From NCBI GenBank assembly GCA_963817465.1, contig CAWFOP010000018.1, positions 348,293 through 412,292 of the forward strand: DNA of 64,000 bases, given 5' to 3'. The translations under genes were made by a program, and so were the position numbers. The notes beneath the pieces were generated by a model. The model did not search any database. It was given only the letters and a program-made list of their open reading frames with translations, and had not been told where the DNA came from. This document shows positions 47,655 through 57,331 of this stretch, piece by piece. The DNA comes from CAMPKL01 sp963817465 (GTDB lineage: Bacteria > Acidobacteriota > Terriglobia > Bryobacterales > UBA6623). Position 1 is the first letter of the stretch; each line of letters begins with the position of its first letter.

Positions 47655-48212
47655 ATGAATCTACTCGATACGATTCTTCAAACCCAGGGCGGCGCCGCCG
47701 TCCGCGGCTTGGCTCGCAACTTCGGCATTGATGAAAATCAGGCCGAAGCCGCCGTCAAGCAACTCCTTCCCGCGCTTTCCTCCGGCCTCAAACGCAACGT
47801 CGCCTCCGAAGGCGGTCTCGAAGGCCTGCTCGGCGCCCTCCAGCAAGGCAATCATCAGCAGTATCTGGAGAGCCCCGAAACGCTCACTCGTCCTGAGACG
47901 GTTTCGGACGGCAACGCCATTCTCGGCCACCTGCTCGGCAACAAAGACGTCAGCCGGCGCGTCGCGAGCACGGCCTCGAAACAAACCGGCCTGTCCGGGG
48001 ATCTGCTCAAGCAAATGCTGCCTATCGTCGCCACGATGGCCATGGGAGCCTTGAGCGCGAACACCGCCAAACAGGGGATCCAGCGCAAGTCGGCCGCCTC
48101 CCAGCCCGCGGGCGACCTGCTCAATCTGCTGGGACCGATGCTGGACGCCGACGGGGACGGCTCGGTCGCCGACGACCTGCTCGGCATGGCCGGTAAGCTC
48201 TTCGGACGTTAG
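47655..48212 (+). CDS. DUF937 family protein
   Basis: 185 residues. MNLLDTILQTQGGAAVRGLARNFGIDENQAEAAVKQLLPALSSGL is the DUF937 opening, with Gly/Ala-rich helices and NLLGPMLDADGDGSVADDLLGM at the end. Frame upstream to 47547 is open but without a start signal. The function of DUF937/YidB-like proteins is unsettled. It is followed closely by an M48 peptidase and a BON-LysM protein, an envelope-stress-like group. Confidence 0.78.
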   Translation: MNLLDTILQTQGGAAVRGLARNFGIDENQAEAAVKQLLPALSSGLKRNVASEGGLEGLLGALQQGNHQQYLESPETLTRPETVSDGNAILGHLLGNKDVSRRVASTASKQTGLSGDLLKQMLPIVATMAMGALSANTAKQGIQRKSAASQPAGDLLNLLGPMLDADGDGSVADDLLGMAGKLFGR

Positions 48213-48236
48213 GCAGCCGCAGGAGCGCAAAATCGA

Positions 48237-49061
48237 ATGCCTCGATACTCAGTCGGCGGACGCCGCCGACACATCGTTTGGCTGCCCATTGTCCTTTTTG
48301 CCCTCTACTTCGGGTACACCTGGCTGTTCAGCCGCGAAGAAGTGCCGCTCACCGGACGGACGCAGATCGTCGATGTGAGCCGCGGCGAGGAAGCGGCCCT
48401 CGGCCTCGAGTCCTACCAGGAGATTCTGTCGCAAGCGCAAGTCGTCCAGTCCGGCGAGATCGTCGACCAGGTTCGCGAAATCGGGCGGCGGCTGGCGGCG
48501 GCCGCCGCGCCCGAAGATCCTGGTTTCGAGTGGGAATTCAACGTCATCGCCTCCGACCAAGTCAACGCTTTCTGCCTGCCGGGAGGCAAGGTGGCGGTCT
48601 ATACCGGCATCGTCCCGGTGGCGCAGTCGGTTGACGGCCTCGCCATCGTGATGGGTCACGAAATCGCTCATGCGATCGCGCGTCATGGCGCCGAGCGCAT
48701 CACTCAGCAGCGCCTCGTCCAGATGGGGACGCTCGCCGCCGGCGCGGCGCTCAGCGAGATGGACGCGCAGACACAGCGCGCTGTAATGGGGGCGCTGGGA
48801 GTGGGCGCCCAGTACGGCATCCTGCTGCCTTTTTCGCGCGAGCACGAATCGGAAGCCGACTACATGGGCCTGATCTACGCGGCTCGGGGTTGCTTCGACC
48901 CCACCGAAGCGCCCAAGCTGTGGGAGAGGATGGGGGCGGCCGGCGGCGGCGCGCCCGCCGAGTTTGCGTCCACCCACCCCAGCCACGCGACGCGCATTCG
49001 GCAATTCGAGGAATGGATGCCCGAAGCGCTCGAAATCCGGCAACAAAACTGCGCTCAATAA
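48237..49061 (+). CDS. M48-family membrane metallopeptidase
   Basis: 274 residues. One N-terminal membrane helix (about 14-31, IVWLPIVLFALYFGYTWLF), then a periplasmic zinc protease domain with HEIAH (about 142-146) and the third ligand in SEAD (about 205). LPFSREHESEADYMGL is the standard M48 block. Family members include BepA and LoiP, involved in outer-membrane protein quality control. Upstream gap of 24 bases from the DUF937 gene. Confidence 0.88.
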   Translation: MPRYSVGGRRRHIVWLPIVLFALYFGYTWLFSREEVPLTGRTQIVDVSRGEEAALGLESYQEILSQAQVVQSGEIVDQVREIGRRLAAAAAPEDPGFEWEFNVIASDQVNAFCLPGGKVAVYTGIVPVAQSVDGLAIVMGHEIAHAIARHGAERITQQRLVQMGTLAAGAALSEMDAQTQRAVMGALGVGAQYGILLPFSREHESEADYMGLIYAARGCFDPTEAPKLWERMGAAGGGAPAEFASTHPSHATRIRQFEEWMPEALEIRQQNCAQ

Positions 49062-49088
49062 GGTTTAGTAAGAAGGAATCAATCAAAC

Positions 49089-49539
49089 ATGGGACTATTT
49101 GACTTCATTCGTAATATCGGCAAAAGCGTTGCGCCCGGCAAAGAGGCGGACGACATCAAGACGAACATCACAACGTTGCTCGGCGACCAGGTGGAGAACC
49201 TGACCGTCACCTTCGACGACGGCACAGTGTCGCTCGGCGGTCAGGTGGAGACGCTGGCCGCCAAGCAGAAAGCCGTTCTGCTGGCCGGCAATATCAAAGG
49301 GGTCGAAAAGGTCGACGACGCCCATTTGACCGTGAAGCCCAAGCCGGCGGCCCCGCCCGAGCCGGAGTTCACGTTTTACGAGATCAAGTCCGGCGACTCG
49401 CTCTCAAAGATCGCCAAGCAATATTACGGCGACGCGCAACAAATGGCCTACGCTGTTCGAGGCCAACAAGGAAGTCATCCAAAACCCGGACCTGATCTAC
49501 CCCGGCCAGAAGATCCGCGTGCCGGCGAAGGCCGCCTGA
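49089..49539 (+). CDS. BON-LysM protein (Kbp/YgaU-like), frameshifted near 49436
   Basis: BON domain (about 20-80: NITTLLGDQVENLTVTFDDGTVSLGGQV) followed by a LysM domain beginning FYEIKSGDSLSKIAKQYYGDA. As written the frame then loses LysM; one base removed from GCGCAAC at 49434-49437 gives ANKWPTLFEANKEVIQNPDLIYPGQKIRVPAKAA and a stop at 49537-49539, a perfect LysM ending. The family (Kbp) binds potassium or peptidoglycan. Probably cytosolic or periplasmic; no signal peptide. Confidence 0.82.
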
Positions 49540-49650
49540 CGATGGCCCGTTTCGCTACATGAGCGTGTCCGTACGCGACCGCGCGCGGCGGGTGGAATCA
49601 ACAGAATCCGCCCGGCCGCGCGGTCTTTCAATTGCATCGCTCTATCGCAA

Positions 49651-51789
49651 ATGCGCCCTTCGACCTTCGCGATCGCGTTCATTCTCTGCCTCCCGGCGCT
49701 GCTCGCCGCCCAACGCGTCCAGCGCTTCGCCGCGTTGCCGGAAGGCGATCAGATCGTTGACATCGCCTCCGACTCGGCCGGCAATCTGTGGGTCACAGGC
49801 AACCGGATTCCTGAACAGCCGAAGAGGCGACTCCGACTACAGCGACGCCTTCGTCGCCAAGGTGACCGCCGACGGAGAGCTGCTATTCAGAAAGGCGCTG
49901 AGCGGAGAAGCGAGATGACCAAGCTGTCGCAATCGCCATCGATTCCCAGGGTGCGGCATACGTAGCCGTCCGCACGAGCTCCGCCGATCTGCCCGGAACC
50001 GCGGGCGCGTACCAGCCGACAAGGCTCTCTGACGTCTTTCAATGCTTCGTCGCCAAGTTCGCCGCTGACGGATCACTCGTCTACCAGACTTACATCGGCG
50101 GCGCTTCCAATACCTCGGCGGCCGACATCGCCGTAAGCGCAGCCGGAGAAGCCGTCATCACGGGCGACACGGGAGGCAGCTCCAGCGGAGAATTTCCGAC
50201 GACCCCCGGCGCCGCCGTAGCGAGCAACGAGCTCGACAGCCACTTCGTCGCAAAGCTCAACCCCGACGGGTCCGCTCTCGAGGCCGCCCTGCTTGGCCTA
50301 GGAGGAAGCCGCGTAGCCGTCGACTCCGAAGGCGCCATGTACGTCGTCGGCTATTCCTACGGTGATCGAGCCATTCCCGCGACCGCAAACGCCTTCCAGG
50401 CCACGCACACCACAGCCGCGTGCGCGGGCACGGGGTGGGTGGGGATCGCTTGCTTCTACAGCTCGGTGACGAAGCTCAGCGCGGACGGCTCCAGCGTCAT
50501 CTATTCCACGTTTCTCACCGGAACGTTCGGTTCGAACATCGCCGATATCGCGATCGATTCCGAGGGCAACGCGCTCGTCGCGGGCTCGACAAACTCATCC
50601 GACTTCCCGACGACGCCAGGCGCCCTCCAGGAGAATTACGTCGCTGCAAAGCCGCCTCCGCCGCGGCCGATCACCCCGCACCAGCCCATCTATGCGCCGC
50701 CCAGCACGGGCTTCGTCTCCTTGCTGAACGCCGACGGCTCCGGTCTGCTGTTTTCCACATTCTTCAGCGGAACAGTCGCAGGATTCGATCACCGGGATGG
50801 CGCGACTGCCGAATGCGATCCTGGTCGCGGGCGTCGCTGAGTCGAGCGACCTGCCCGGCTTGTCCGCTCCGATGCAATGCCTGCCAACCCAGTACATAGC
50901 CGAGCTTGCCCTCGACGGCTCCGCGATCTTGCATACCGAGCTGCTCGACCGCTCGCCGCAGGCGGCCGGACCGCGCTTGACTCGCCAAGCCGACGCGTTT
51001 GCGGTTTCGTCCGGGTCGGAGTTGCTGTCCGTCGACTTCGACGCCGACGCCGACCCCATCGCCTGCGTCACCGAATCCGCGACTCTTTCAAGGACGGACA
51101 CCGTGGCCCCGGGCTCGCTGCTCTCGCTGTTCGGCGCCAACCTGGCGGCCGAGGCGCTCATCGGCCGCCCTCACGACGACGGCCGCCTGCCGACGTCGCT
51201 GGGCGGCGCCTCGGTCGAGATCAACGCCCAGGCCGCGCCCTTGCTCTACGTCTCTCCCAGCCAGATCAACGTTCAGGTCCCGCTGGACACGATCGCCGGC
51301 GAAACGGCCGAGCTGCAACTAGCGGAGAGCCCGAGCCCCCGCCGCTTGACAGTCGAGACGCGCCGGCCGACGGCGTTCTTGAGCCCGGTGCAACAGCCGC
51401 TGTGCCCGACGATCTCCTTGTTCGCCTACAACGCGGGCTTCTTTCCGCTCGCCCTACTCGCCGACGGCTCAGTCCTTTCCTGCGACAACCCGGCTCTGGC
51501 CGGCTCAACCGTCACGATCTTCCTCAGCGGCCTCGGGACGACAGAGCCGCCGCAAGTCACCGGCTCGATCGCGGGCGCGGAGCCGGTCCCCCTGTCGCTC
51601 CCGATCACATTCGATCCGGACCGCGGGGTCGAGGTCGTCTCGGCGACCACGCTCCCTGGGTCGATCTCGAGCGTTTGGCGCGTCGAGTTGCGCATGCCCG
51701 ACAACGCCAGGGGACTGCTCGAACTGTTTCCCGTCATCGACGGCGTCCCTGTCACGCCGCCTCGATTGAACTTCTGGGTCACCCGCTAG
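49651..51789 (+). CDS. Secreted SBBP-repeat protein with Solibacter-type C-terminal domain (three frameshifts)
   Basis: Exported protein: signal MRPSTFAIAFILCLPALLAAQ, then SBBP-like beta-propeller repeats (DIASDSAGNLWVTG, DAFVAKVTADGELLFRKALSG, IAIDSQGAAYVA, FVAKFAADGSLVYQTYIGGAS, IAIDSEGNALVAGSTNSSDFPTTPG). The C-terminal domain runs from VAPGSLLSLFGANLA to INVQVPLDTIAGE, the Solibacter-lineage family. Three single-base insertions (near 49823, 49913 and 50786) break the frame; removing each joins the segments exactly. Substrate or role unknown. The family is numerous in Bryobacterales and is the main taxonomic clue here. Confidence 0.85.
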
Positions 51790-51799
51790 CTCTGCGCGC

Positions 51800-53191
51800 C
51801 TATTTGACCTTGGGCTGGTCGGGCGCGTCTTCGGAGGGGAGCCAAGGTAGGAGCCCTTCGATCACGGCCTTATAAGCCGGGTCGCGCGCAAGATTCTTCC
51901 ATTCGTAGGGGTCCTTGCGATGGTCGTAGAGCTCTTCCGAGCCGTCGGCGTAGCGGATGTAGCGATAAAGAGGCGTCCGCAGGGCATGGTTCAGCCGCCC
52001 GTGGGTCGTCAGCGCCGGGCGCTCCCACTTCGCATGGGCGTCCGCCAACAGCGGCGTCAGGCTCTCGCCCATTAGGGCGTTGTTCGTCTTCAGACCGCAC
52101 AGCTCCACCAGGGTGGGATAGATATCGAGCAAACTTACCGGCGTGTCGACTCGTTGACCCGCCTGCGTTCCAGCCTCGAGTCCCGGAGCGATCCCCTTGG
52201 GCACAACAAACATCAGCGGCGTCCGCGTCGCCTCCTCCCACAGCGCGAACTTACGCCAGTGACTCTTCTCACCGAGGTGCCAGCCATGATCGGTCCACAG
52301 CACGATGATGGTGTTGTCGGCGTAACTGCTGCGGTCCAGGGCGTCGAGAACCTTCCCCACCATCTCGTCCGCGAATAGGATCGAGGCGAGATATCCCTGA
52401 ACGGCCTGCCGCCATTGGTTGTGGTCCACGACGTTTTTGTGGTCGCCTTCCGGTTTCGCCATGCGGACGCCTGCCGCGGGCACGTCGGCCAGGTCGTCGC
52501 TGTTGAACGTAGGCAGCTCGATGCTCTCGATCGGAAACTGGTCGAAGTACTTCTGCGGCACATACCACGGCAGGTGCGGCTTGACCACGCCGAAGGCCAG
52601 GAAGAACGGCTTGTCGTGCTTGCGCTCGAGCTGGCTCGTGATCCATGCGGCCACTTTGTAGTCGCCCATCTCCTCGACCGGCGCGTTCACCGGCCCCCAA
52701 TCGAAGTGCCCCGTGTCGGATATGCCGTTCAACGGCAGCCCGTCCGGCTTCGGGTCCGCCGGGCGGACCTTGTCGGTCGAGGGCCAGTACTCGTCCCAAA
52801 ACGTGCCGCCCGAAAACGACCCGTGATAGATCTTGCCCGAGCCCGCCGCCCAGTAGCCGTCGTCGTGAAAGTGTTGCTGCAGCGTGTCGGCGTCCGCGAG
52901 CGCCGGCCGCCAATCTTGGCTGTTGAGATAGACGCCCGAACGATACGGCGCGATGCCGGTCATCAGCGCCGCGCGCGACGGATTGCACGCGGGGGCCGCC
53001 GTATAGGCATGCGTGAACAGTACGCCGCGATTCGCGAGCCGGTCGATGTTGGGAGTCCGCGCTTGCGGGTGACCGCCCAGGACGCCGACCCAATCGTTGA
53101 GATCGTCGATCGCGATGAACAGAACGTTCGGCTTCTCAGCGGCGGCGGCCGAGGTCGCAAACAGGAGGGCCAGCAGGCACAGGCGCTTCAT
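51800..53191 (-). CDS. Secreted sulfatase (iduronate-2-sulfatase-like)
   Basis: 463 residues. Signal peptide (1-18) from ATG 53191; ATG/GTG further up would precede the signal. The metal site begins IAIDDLNDW (Asp29, Asp30); the modification motif is CNPSRAALMTG with Cys69 converted to formylglycine by an FGE. Later HGWHLGEKSHWRK is typical of the iduronate sulfatase type. Such enzymes release sulfate from polysaccharides, common in marine Acidobacteria and Planctomycetes. The FGE-like domain in the kinase gene is unlikely to serve it, since it lacks the catalytic cysteines. Confidence 0.88.
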   Translation of the reverse strand: MKRLCLLALLFATSAAAAEKPNVLFIAIDDLNDWVGVLGGHPQARTPNIDRLANRGVLFTHAYTAAPACNPSRAALMTGIAPYRSGVYLNSQDWRPALADADTLQQHFHDDGYWAAGSGKIYHGSFSGGTFWDEYWPSTDKVRPADPKPDGLPLNGISDTGHFDWGPVNAPVEEMGDYKVAAWITSQLERKHDKPFFLAFGVVKPHLPWYVPQKYFDQFPIESIELPTFNSDDLADVPAAGVRMAKPEGDHKNVVDHNQWRQAVQGYLASILFADEMVGKVLDALDRSSYADNTIIVLWTDHGWHLGEKSHWRKFALWEEATRTPLMFVVPKGIAPGLEAGTQAGQRVDTPVSLLDIYPTLVELCGLKTNNALMGESLTPLLADAHAKWERPALTTHGRLNHALRTPLYRYIRYADGSEELYDHRKDPYEWKNLARDPAYKAVIEGLLPWLPSEDAPDQPKVK

Positions 53192-53220
53192 GGCGGGTCT
53201 GATCTTCGCACATTTTTCGA

Positions 53221-53757
53221 TCATTCCCCGCGCGGTCGCCGCTTGAGCTTCCCGCAATATTCTTGAGCGTGGGAGTCGCTGAGGCGCCGATCAAAATCGA
53301 AGATTGCCGTAGCCTCGTTCCAGCGGTACGCCTCCGCGCCGCAGTCCCTAACCTCGCCCCGCTTCTCTCCCATTTCGTAGTGCGTCGCGACGACCGCCTG
53401 TTCGCCTGCAACAAGCTCGGTACTGTCGGAATGCATGGCGGAGGCGCCGGAGAACAGAGTCCTTGCTCCAACGGTTCCGTCTTTGGCTCGGAAAGTCGCG
53501 ATGACGGGCCGGCCGTCCTCCATCCGCATGAGCGCTAACAGATCGGTCGAAGCGCCGGAGTTTCCAAGATTGATGAGAGCTTCTGAAACGCCGTCTCCGG
53601 TGACATCGGCGACTCTCTCGACTCGCAGCGGATAAGGCTCTTCGATGGTCCCGAATTCGGCTTTGAGCTGCGGGCGAATGACGGGGATCAGGGACTCCCA
53701 ATCCACGGGTTTCACGGTCGCTTGGGCAAGCGCGAGCAGAATCGTCAACCACCACAT
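53221..53757 (-). CDS. Hypothetical secreted protein with one VCBS/FG-GAP-like motif
   Basis: 178 residues from ATG 53757 (MWWLTILLALAQA, a signal peptide). One stretch, VERVADVTGDGVSEALINLGNSG, resembles the FG-GAP/VCBS calcium-binding motif. Otherwise unrecognised. It follows the symporter gene on the same strand after 91 bases. Confidence 0.6.
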   Translation of the reverse strand: MWWLTILLALAQATVKPVDWESLIPVIRPQLKAEFGTIEEPYPLRVERVADVTGDGVSEALINLGNSGASTDLLALMRMEDGRPVIATFRAKDGTVGARTLFSGASAMHSDSTELVAGEQAVVATHYEMGEKRGEVRDCGAEAYRWNEATAIFDFDRRLSDSHAQEYCGKLKRRPRGE

Positions 53758-53848
53758 TGCGGAGCCAACCTTCGCTGGCAGGAGAAGTATGACGCGCGCA
53801 TCCGCCCTCGGCAAGTTTCTCTAATATTGAGGGCCCTTATGGCGCAAA

Positions 53849-55319
53849 TCAGCCGGCTCGCTCGCCAAGCCCCTCCATCGCATCCGATTCGACGGCGTCG
53901 GCCAGACCCGTCGCCTTGCCGACGACGAACGTCAGCAGCCCGCTGAGCATGCCCGGCATCACCTCGTAGACGATCGTCTGGTCCCAGCCCAGGTAGCGCC
54001 AGACCGTCACGGTCGCGACGCCGACGAGGGTCATCGTGATCGCCAGGGCCTCGCTGGGCTTCTGGTCGAGCGCGTAGACGATCATCAACGGTCCGAAGGC
54101 GCTCGCCAAAGCCGACCAGGCGATCAGCACGAGGCTGAAGACGCTCTCGTTGCGGCCCAAGCGCGATGATCAAGGCCAACGCGCAAACGCCGGCGGTTAC
54201 CAGCTTGGTGGCGGTGTATCCGCGCAGACTCTTGAAGGGGAAATCGCGCGTGACGGCGGCGGTGCAGCTCAGGATCTGCGAGTCGGCCGTCGACATCGTG
54301 GCCGCGAACAAGCCCGCGAGGACAAGTCCTTCCAGGATCGGCGGCAGCAGGTGGCCGGCCAGCGTCGGCAGAGCCAGCTCGGCGTCGAAGTTCGCCGTCT
54401 CGGGCAACAGCAGCCGAGCGGCCAGGCCCACGCAAATGGTGATCGCGTAGAACGCGGTGAACCAACTGTAGTAGTAAACGCGCACCCGCCACATGCGGTC
54501 GGGGTCGTCCATCGTCATGAAGCGAACCATGATGTGCGGCTGGCCGATGACCGCCGCGCCGGCGAACAGCCAGCCGACGACGAACAGGATCGCCCCGGGC
54601 GCGCCGGCGAACGACAGCTCGGTCGGGAACCAGTTCATATAGGCCGGCGACACGCCGTGGAGCGCGGCGACAAACGCGTCCCAGCCGCCGAGCTTGACCA
54701 GCGACACCCAAAGCATCACGCACATCGCGACGATCATCACGATCGACTGCGCGGCATCGGTCCAGATGGAAGCGCGGATGCCGCCGGCGAAGCAATAGAG
54801 CAACACCATCGCGGCCCCGACGACGGCGCCGACGCCGTAGGGCCAGCCGAACAAGACATACAGCGCCTTGCTGCCCGCGTTGAGCTGGGCCGCGGCGTAC
54901 GTCCCAAGGAACAGCACTGTGAGCACGCCGCCGAGCGCCTGCAGCTTGCGGTAGTCCGTGCCGTGCCAGGCCGCGAGCGCGCCGGCGAAGCTCTCCTGTC
55001 CGGCGGCCTCGGTCGTGATGCGCAATTTTTTGTGCACCAGCAGCGACATCAGAAAGTCGCCCACGATCCACCCGATCATCAGCCAGATCGACGGCAACCC
55101 ATAGGTATAGGTGAAGCCGATCATGCCGATGAACATGTAGCCCGAATTGTTGGTGGCGATGGCGGAGAGGGCGACGAGCCAGGGTTTGACGCTTTGATTG
55201 GCGAGCAAATAGTCAGCGCCCGTCTCCTCTTTGTGCATCGCCGAGGCCAGGCCGATCACGACGAACACGAGCAGGAAGAAACCGAAGCTGACAAGAACCA
55301 TGATTGAATTAGCGGGCAT
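53849..55319 (-). CDS. Sodium/solute symporter (SSS family), frameshifted near 54155
   Basis: About 490 residues after repair; thirteen membrane helices expected. Typical SSS pieces: LANQSVKPWLVALSAIATNNSGYMFIGMIGF, FAGGIRASIWTDAAQSIVMIVAMC, GLVLAGLFAATMSTADSQILSCTAAVTRDF. After ALIIALG the frame breaks; removing one base in the run GGCCC near 54154-54158 joins RNESVFSLVLIAWSALASAFGPLMIV. PutP-like proteins import proline with Na+. The position after ectABCD-marC suggests uptake of ectoine or proline as osmolyte. Confidence 0.85.
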
Positions 55320-55337
55320 GAAAGTAGGCGGACCGCT

Positions 55338-55979
55338 TTACTTGGCGACCTGCGGCGCCAAAGATCGCATCGCGACCTCGATACCCGACATGATCATTTG
55401 GACGCCGATGGCGCCGATGAACAGCGCGCTGGTTCGCATCAAGATGCTGAAGTACGCGCCGAGCAGACTCTCGCGGGCTTCGCCGCCCACTTTGTAAACG
55501 AACGCTTGACCGATGCAGACGGCGACGAAGTTCAACGCAAGCACGGCCGCGATCAGCAACACGTCCATCGGCGCGGGTAGGCTGCGGCCGATCAGGATGC
55601 TGACCCAAATCGTCGCCGGCCCGACCATGAACGGGATCGAGATGCTCTGCGCCACCTCCATCGGACTGCCGCGAAAGAACTGCGAGCTGCCTCCGCCGCC
55701 CTGCGTGAAATAGCGCACCGAAACGATGAAGACGATCAAGCCGCCGAAGATGCGGAACGCCTCGATGCTTACCTGAAACACATCGACGAACAGGAATTCG
55801 CCGGTCAGCGCGAACAGCGCGTAAACGCCCAGGCTGAGCAAGCTCGCTCGCGCGTAGACTCCGGCGAATTCCCGCTGCGGAAGGGTCCGCATCAGATCCC
55901 AAAGGAACAGCATCTGGGAGAACGGGTTGAGGATGACAACGAAATACGCCGCCAGGCGCCAGTAGTTCAGCTCGTCCAC
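55338..55979 (-). CDS. MarC-family integral membrane protein
   Basis: 213 residues, six membrane helices (LAAYFVVILNPFSQMLFLWDLM..., FRIFGGLIVFIVSVRYF, ISIPFMVGPATIWVSILIG). GTG 55979 has GAGGAGG eight bases before it and avoids overlap with ectD; an upstream ATG (56036) would overlap ectD. MarC proteins have no proven transport role. The next gene is the symporter (18-base gap). Confidence 0.78.
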   Translation of the reverse strand: MDELNYWRLAAYFVVILNPFSQMLFLWDLMRTLPQREFAGVYARASLLSLGVYALFALTGEFLFVDVFQVSIEAFRIFGGLIVFIVSVRYFTQGGGGSSQFFRGSPMEVAQSISIPFMVGPATIWVSILIGRSLPAPMDVLLIAAVLALNFVAVCIGQAFVYKVGGEARESLLGAYFSILMRTSALFIGAIGVQMIMSGIEVAMRSLAPQVAK

Positions 55980-56014
55980 GCGCCACCCCTCCTCGTCTTC
56001 GTCCCTCGCAGGCG

Positions 56015-56930
56015 TCAACCTCTCTCCAGAGGCCATAAGGGTGCGAAGCTCTCGCGCGTGGCGATGTGCTCCGGACGGGGCTCGAGCCCGCAGAATGGTT
56101 CTTGCAGCGCATTATCGACACTGTTGTAGACGAAGAATACGTTACTCCGCGGGTAGGGCGTGATGTTGGAGTTCGACCCATGCATCGTGTTGCAGTCGAA
56201 GAACAGCGCCGAGCCCGCCGGCCCTGTCGGCGCGACGATGCCGCCGCGGTCGGCCAGGCGCTTGAGGCTCTCTTTGTCGGGCACGCCGTATTCCTGCTTC
56301 TTGAGCGACTGCTTGTAGTGGTTCTCAGGCGTGCCGCCGACGCACGCGATGTAGGTCTTGTGCGAGCCCGGCATCACCATCAGCGGCCCATTGAACGAGT
56401 AGTTCTCGGTGAGCGCGATCGACACGCTCAGCGCGCGCATGCGCGGCATGCCGTCTTCGATGTGCCAGGTCTCGAAGTCCGAATGCCAGTAGAATTCCTT
56501 GCCCTTGAACCCGGGTTTGAGGTTGGCGCGCGACTGGTGCAGATAAACCTCGCTGCCGAGAATCTGACGCGCCGCATTGAGCACGCGCGTATCGCGCGAG
56601 AGCCAGTCGAATACGCGGCTCAGCTTGTGCACACGGAAGACCGAGCGAACTTCATCCGAGCCCGGCTCGGTGATCGTCTCTTCGCGCGCTCTAATCTCGC
56701 TGCTCTGCGCCAGGGACTGCAGCTCTCGATTGAACTGTCGAACTTCCGTTGCGTCGAGCAAGCTCTCGACGAACAGGAAGCCGTTGCGTTCGTAGCTGGA
56801 AAGGTCGGCGGCCGCAGAGGCGGTCCGTTACCGGACCGCCTTCGTAGACCGCCGGGTCGACGCGCTCGGCCATATGCGGCTCGGCGGCGACGCGGGAAGG
56901 ATAGAGGTCTTCGGCTAGGGTCGCATTCAT
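56015..56930 (-). CDS. ectD: Ectoine hydroxylase (frameshifted near 56812)
   Basis: Fe(II)/2-oxoglutarate dioxygenase that converts ectoine to 5-hydroxyectoine. The second segment (from 56761) has the signature FYWHSDFETWHIEDGMPRMRALS (His and Asp iron ligands) and NTMHGSNSNITPYPRSN (distal His and Arg). The N-terminal segment (MNATLAEDLYPSRVAAEPHMAERVDPAVYEGGP) ends in another frame; removing one base near 56812 joins AADLSSYERNGFLFVESLLDATEV to it. A perfect 9-bp hairpin (56819-56840) sits at the break. About 305 residues, usual for EctD. Two bases separate it from ectC. Confidence 0.9.
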
Positions 56931-56932
56931 CG

Positions 56933-57331
56933 TTAGGCGTGCACCTCCTCGGCCTCGAGCGGGTACGCGCCTTCGCTGTCGTGCGTCTCCTTGCCGTTGA
57001 GCGGCGGGTTGAAGACGCAGACCATGCGCATTTTGGTGCGCGCTCGCAGCACGTGTTTGTCATTGCGGTCGAGGGCGTAGAGCACGCCGGGGCGGATCGG
57101 ATAAACCTTTCCGTCCTCGACGGTCTCGACCTCGCCCTCGCCTTCGATGCACAGCACCGCCTCCAGATGGTTGCGGTACCACATCGGCGTGAGCGTGCCG
57201 GCGTAAATCGTCGTCACATGCATGGAAAAGCCCATCTTGTCGCCCTTGAGCAGCAGCCGCGTGCTTTCCCAGTTTTCGGCGACGACGCGGCGGTCGGACT
57301 TTTCCGCTTCGTAAAGGTTGCGAACAATCAT
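56933..57331 (-). CDS. ectC: Ectoine synthase
   Basis: 132 residues. Cupin-fold cyclase that closes N-gamma-acetyl-diaminobutyrate to ectoine. MIVRNLYEAEKSDRRVVAENWESTRLLLKGDKMGFSMHVTTIYAG and MWYRNHLEAVLCIEGEGEVE are the family blocks; metal ligands Glu and His are in place. Start overlaps the ectB stop. Confidence 0.94.
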   Translation of the reverse strand: MIVRNLYEAEKSDRRVVAENWESTRLLLKGDKMGFSMHVTTIYAGTLTPMWYRNHLEAVLCIEGEGEVETVEDGKVYPIRPGVLYALDRNDKHVLRARTKMRMVCVFNPPLNGKETHDSEGAYPLEAEEVHA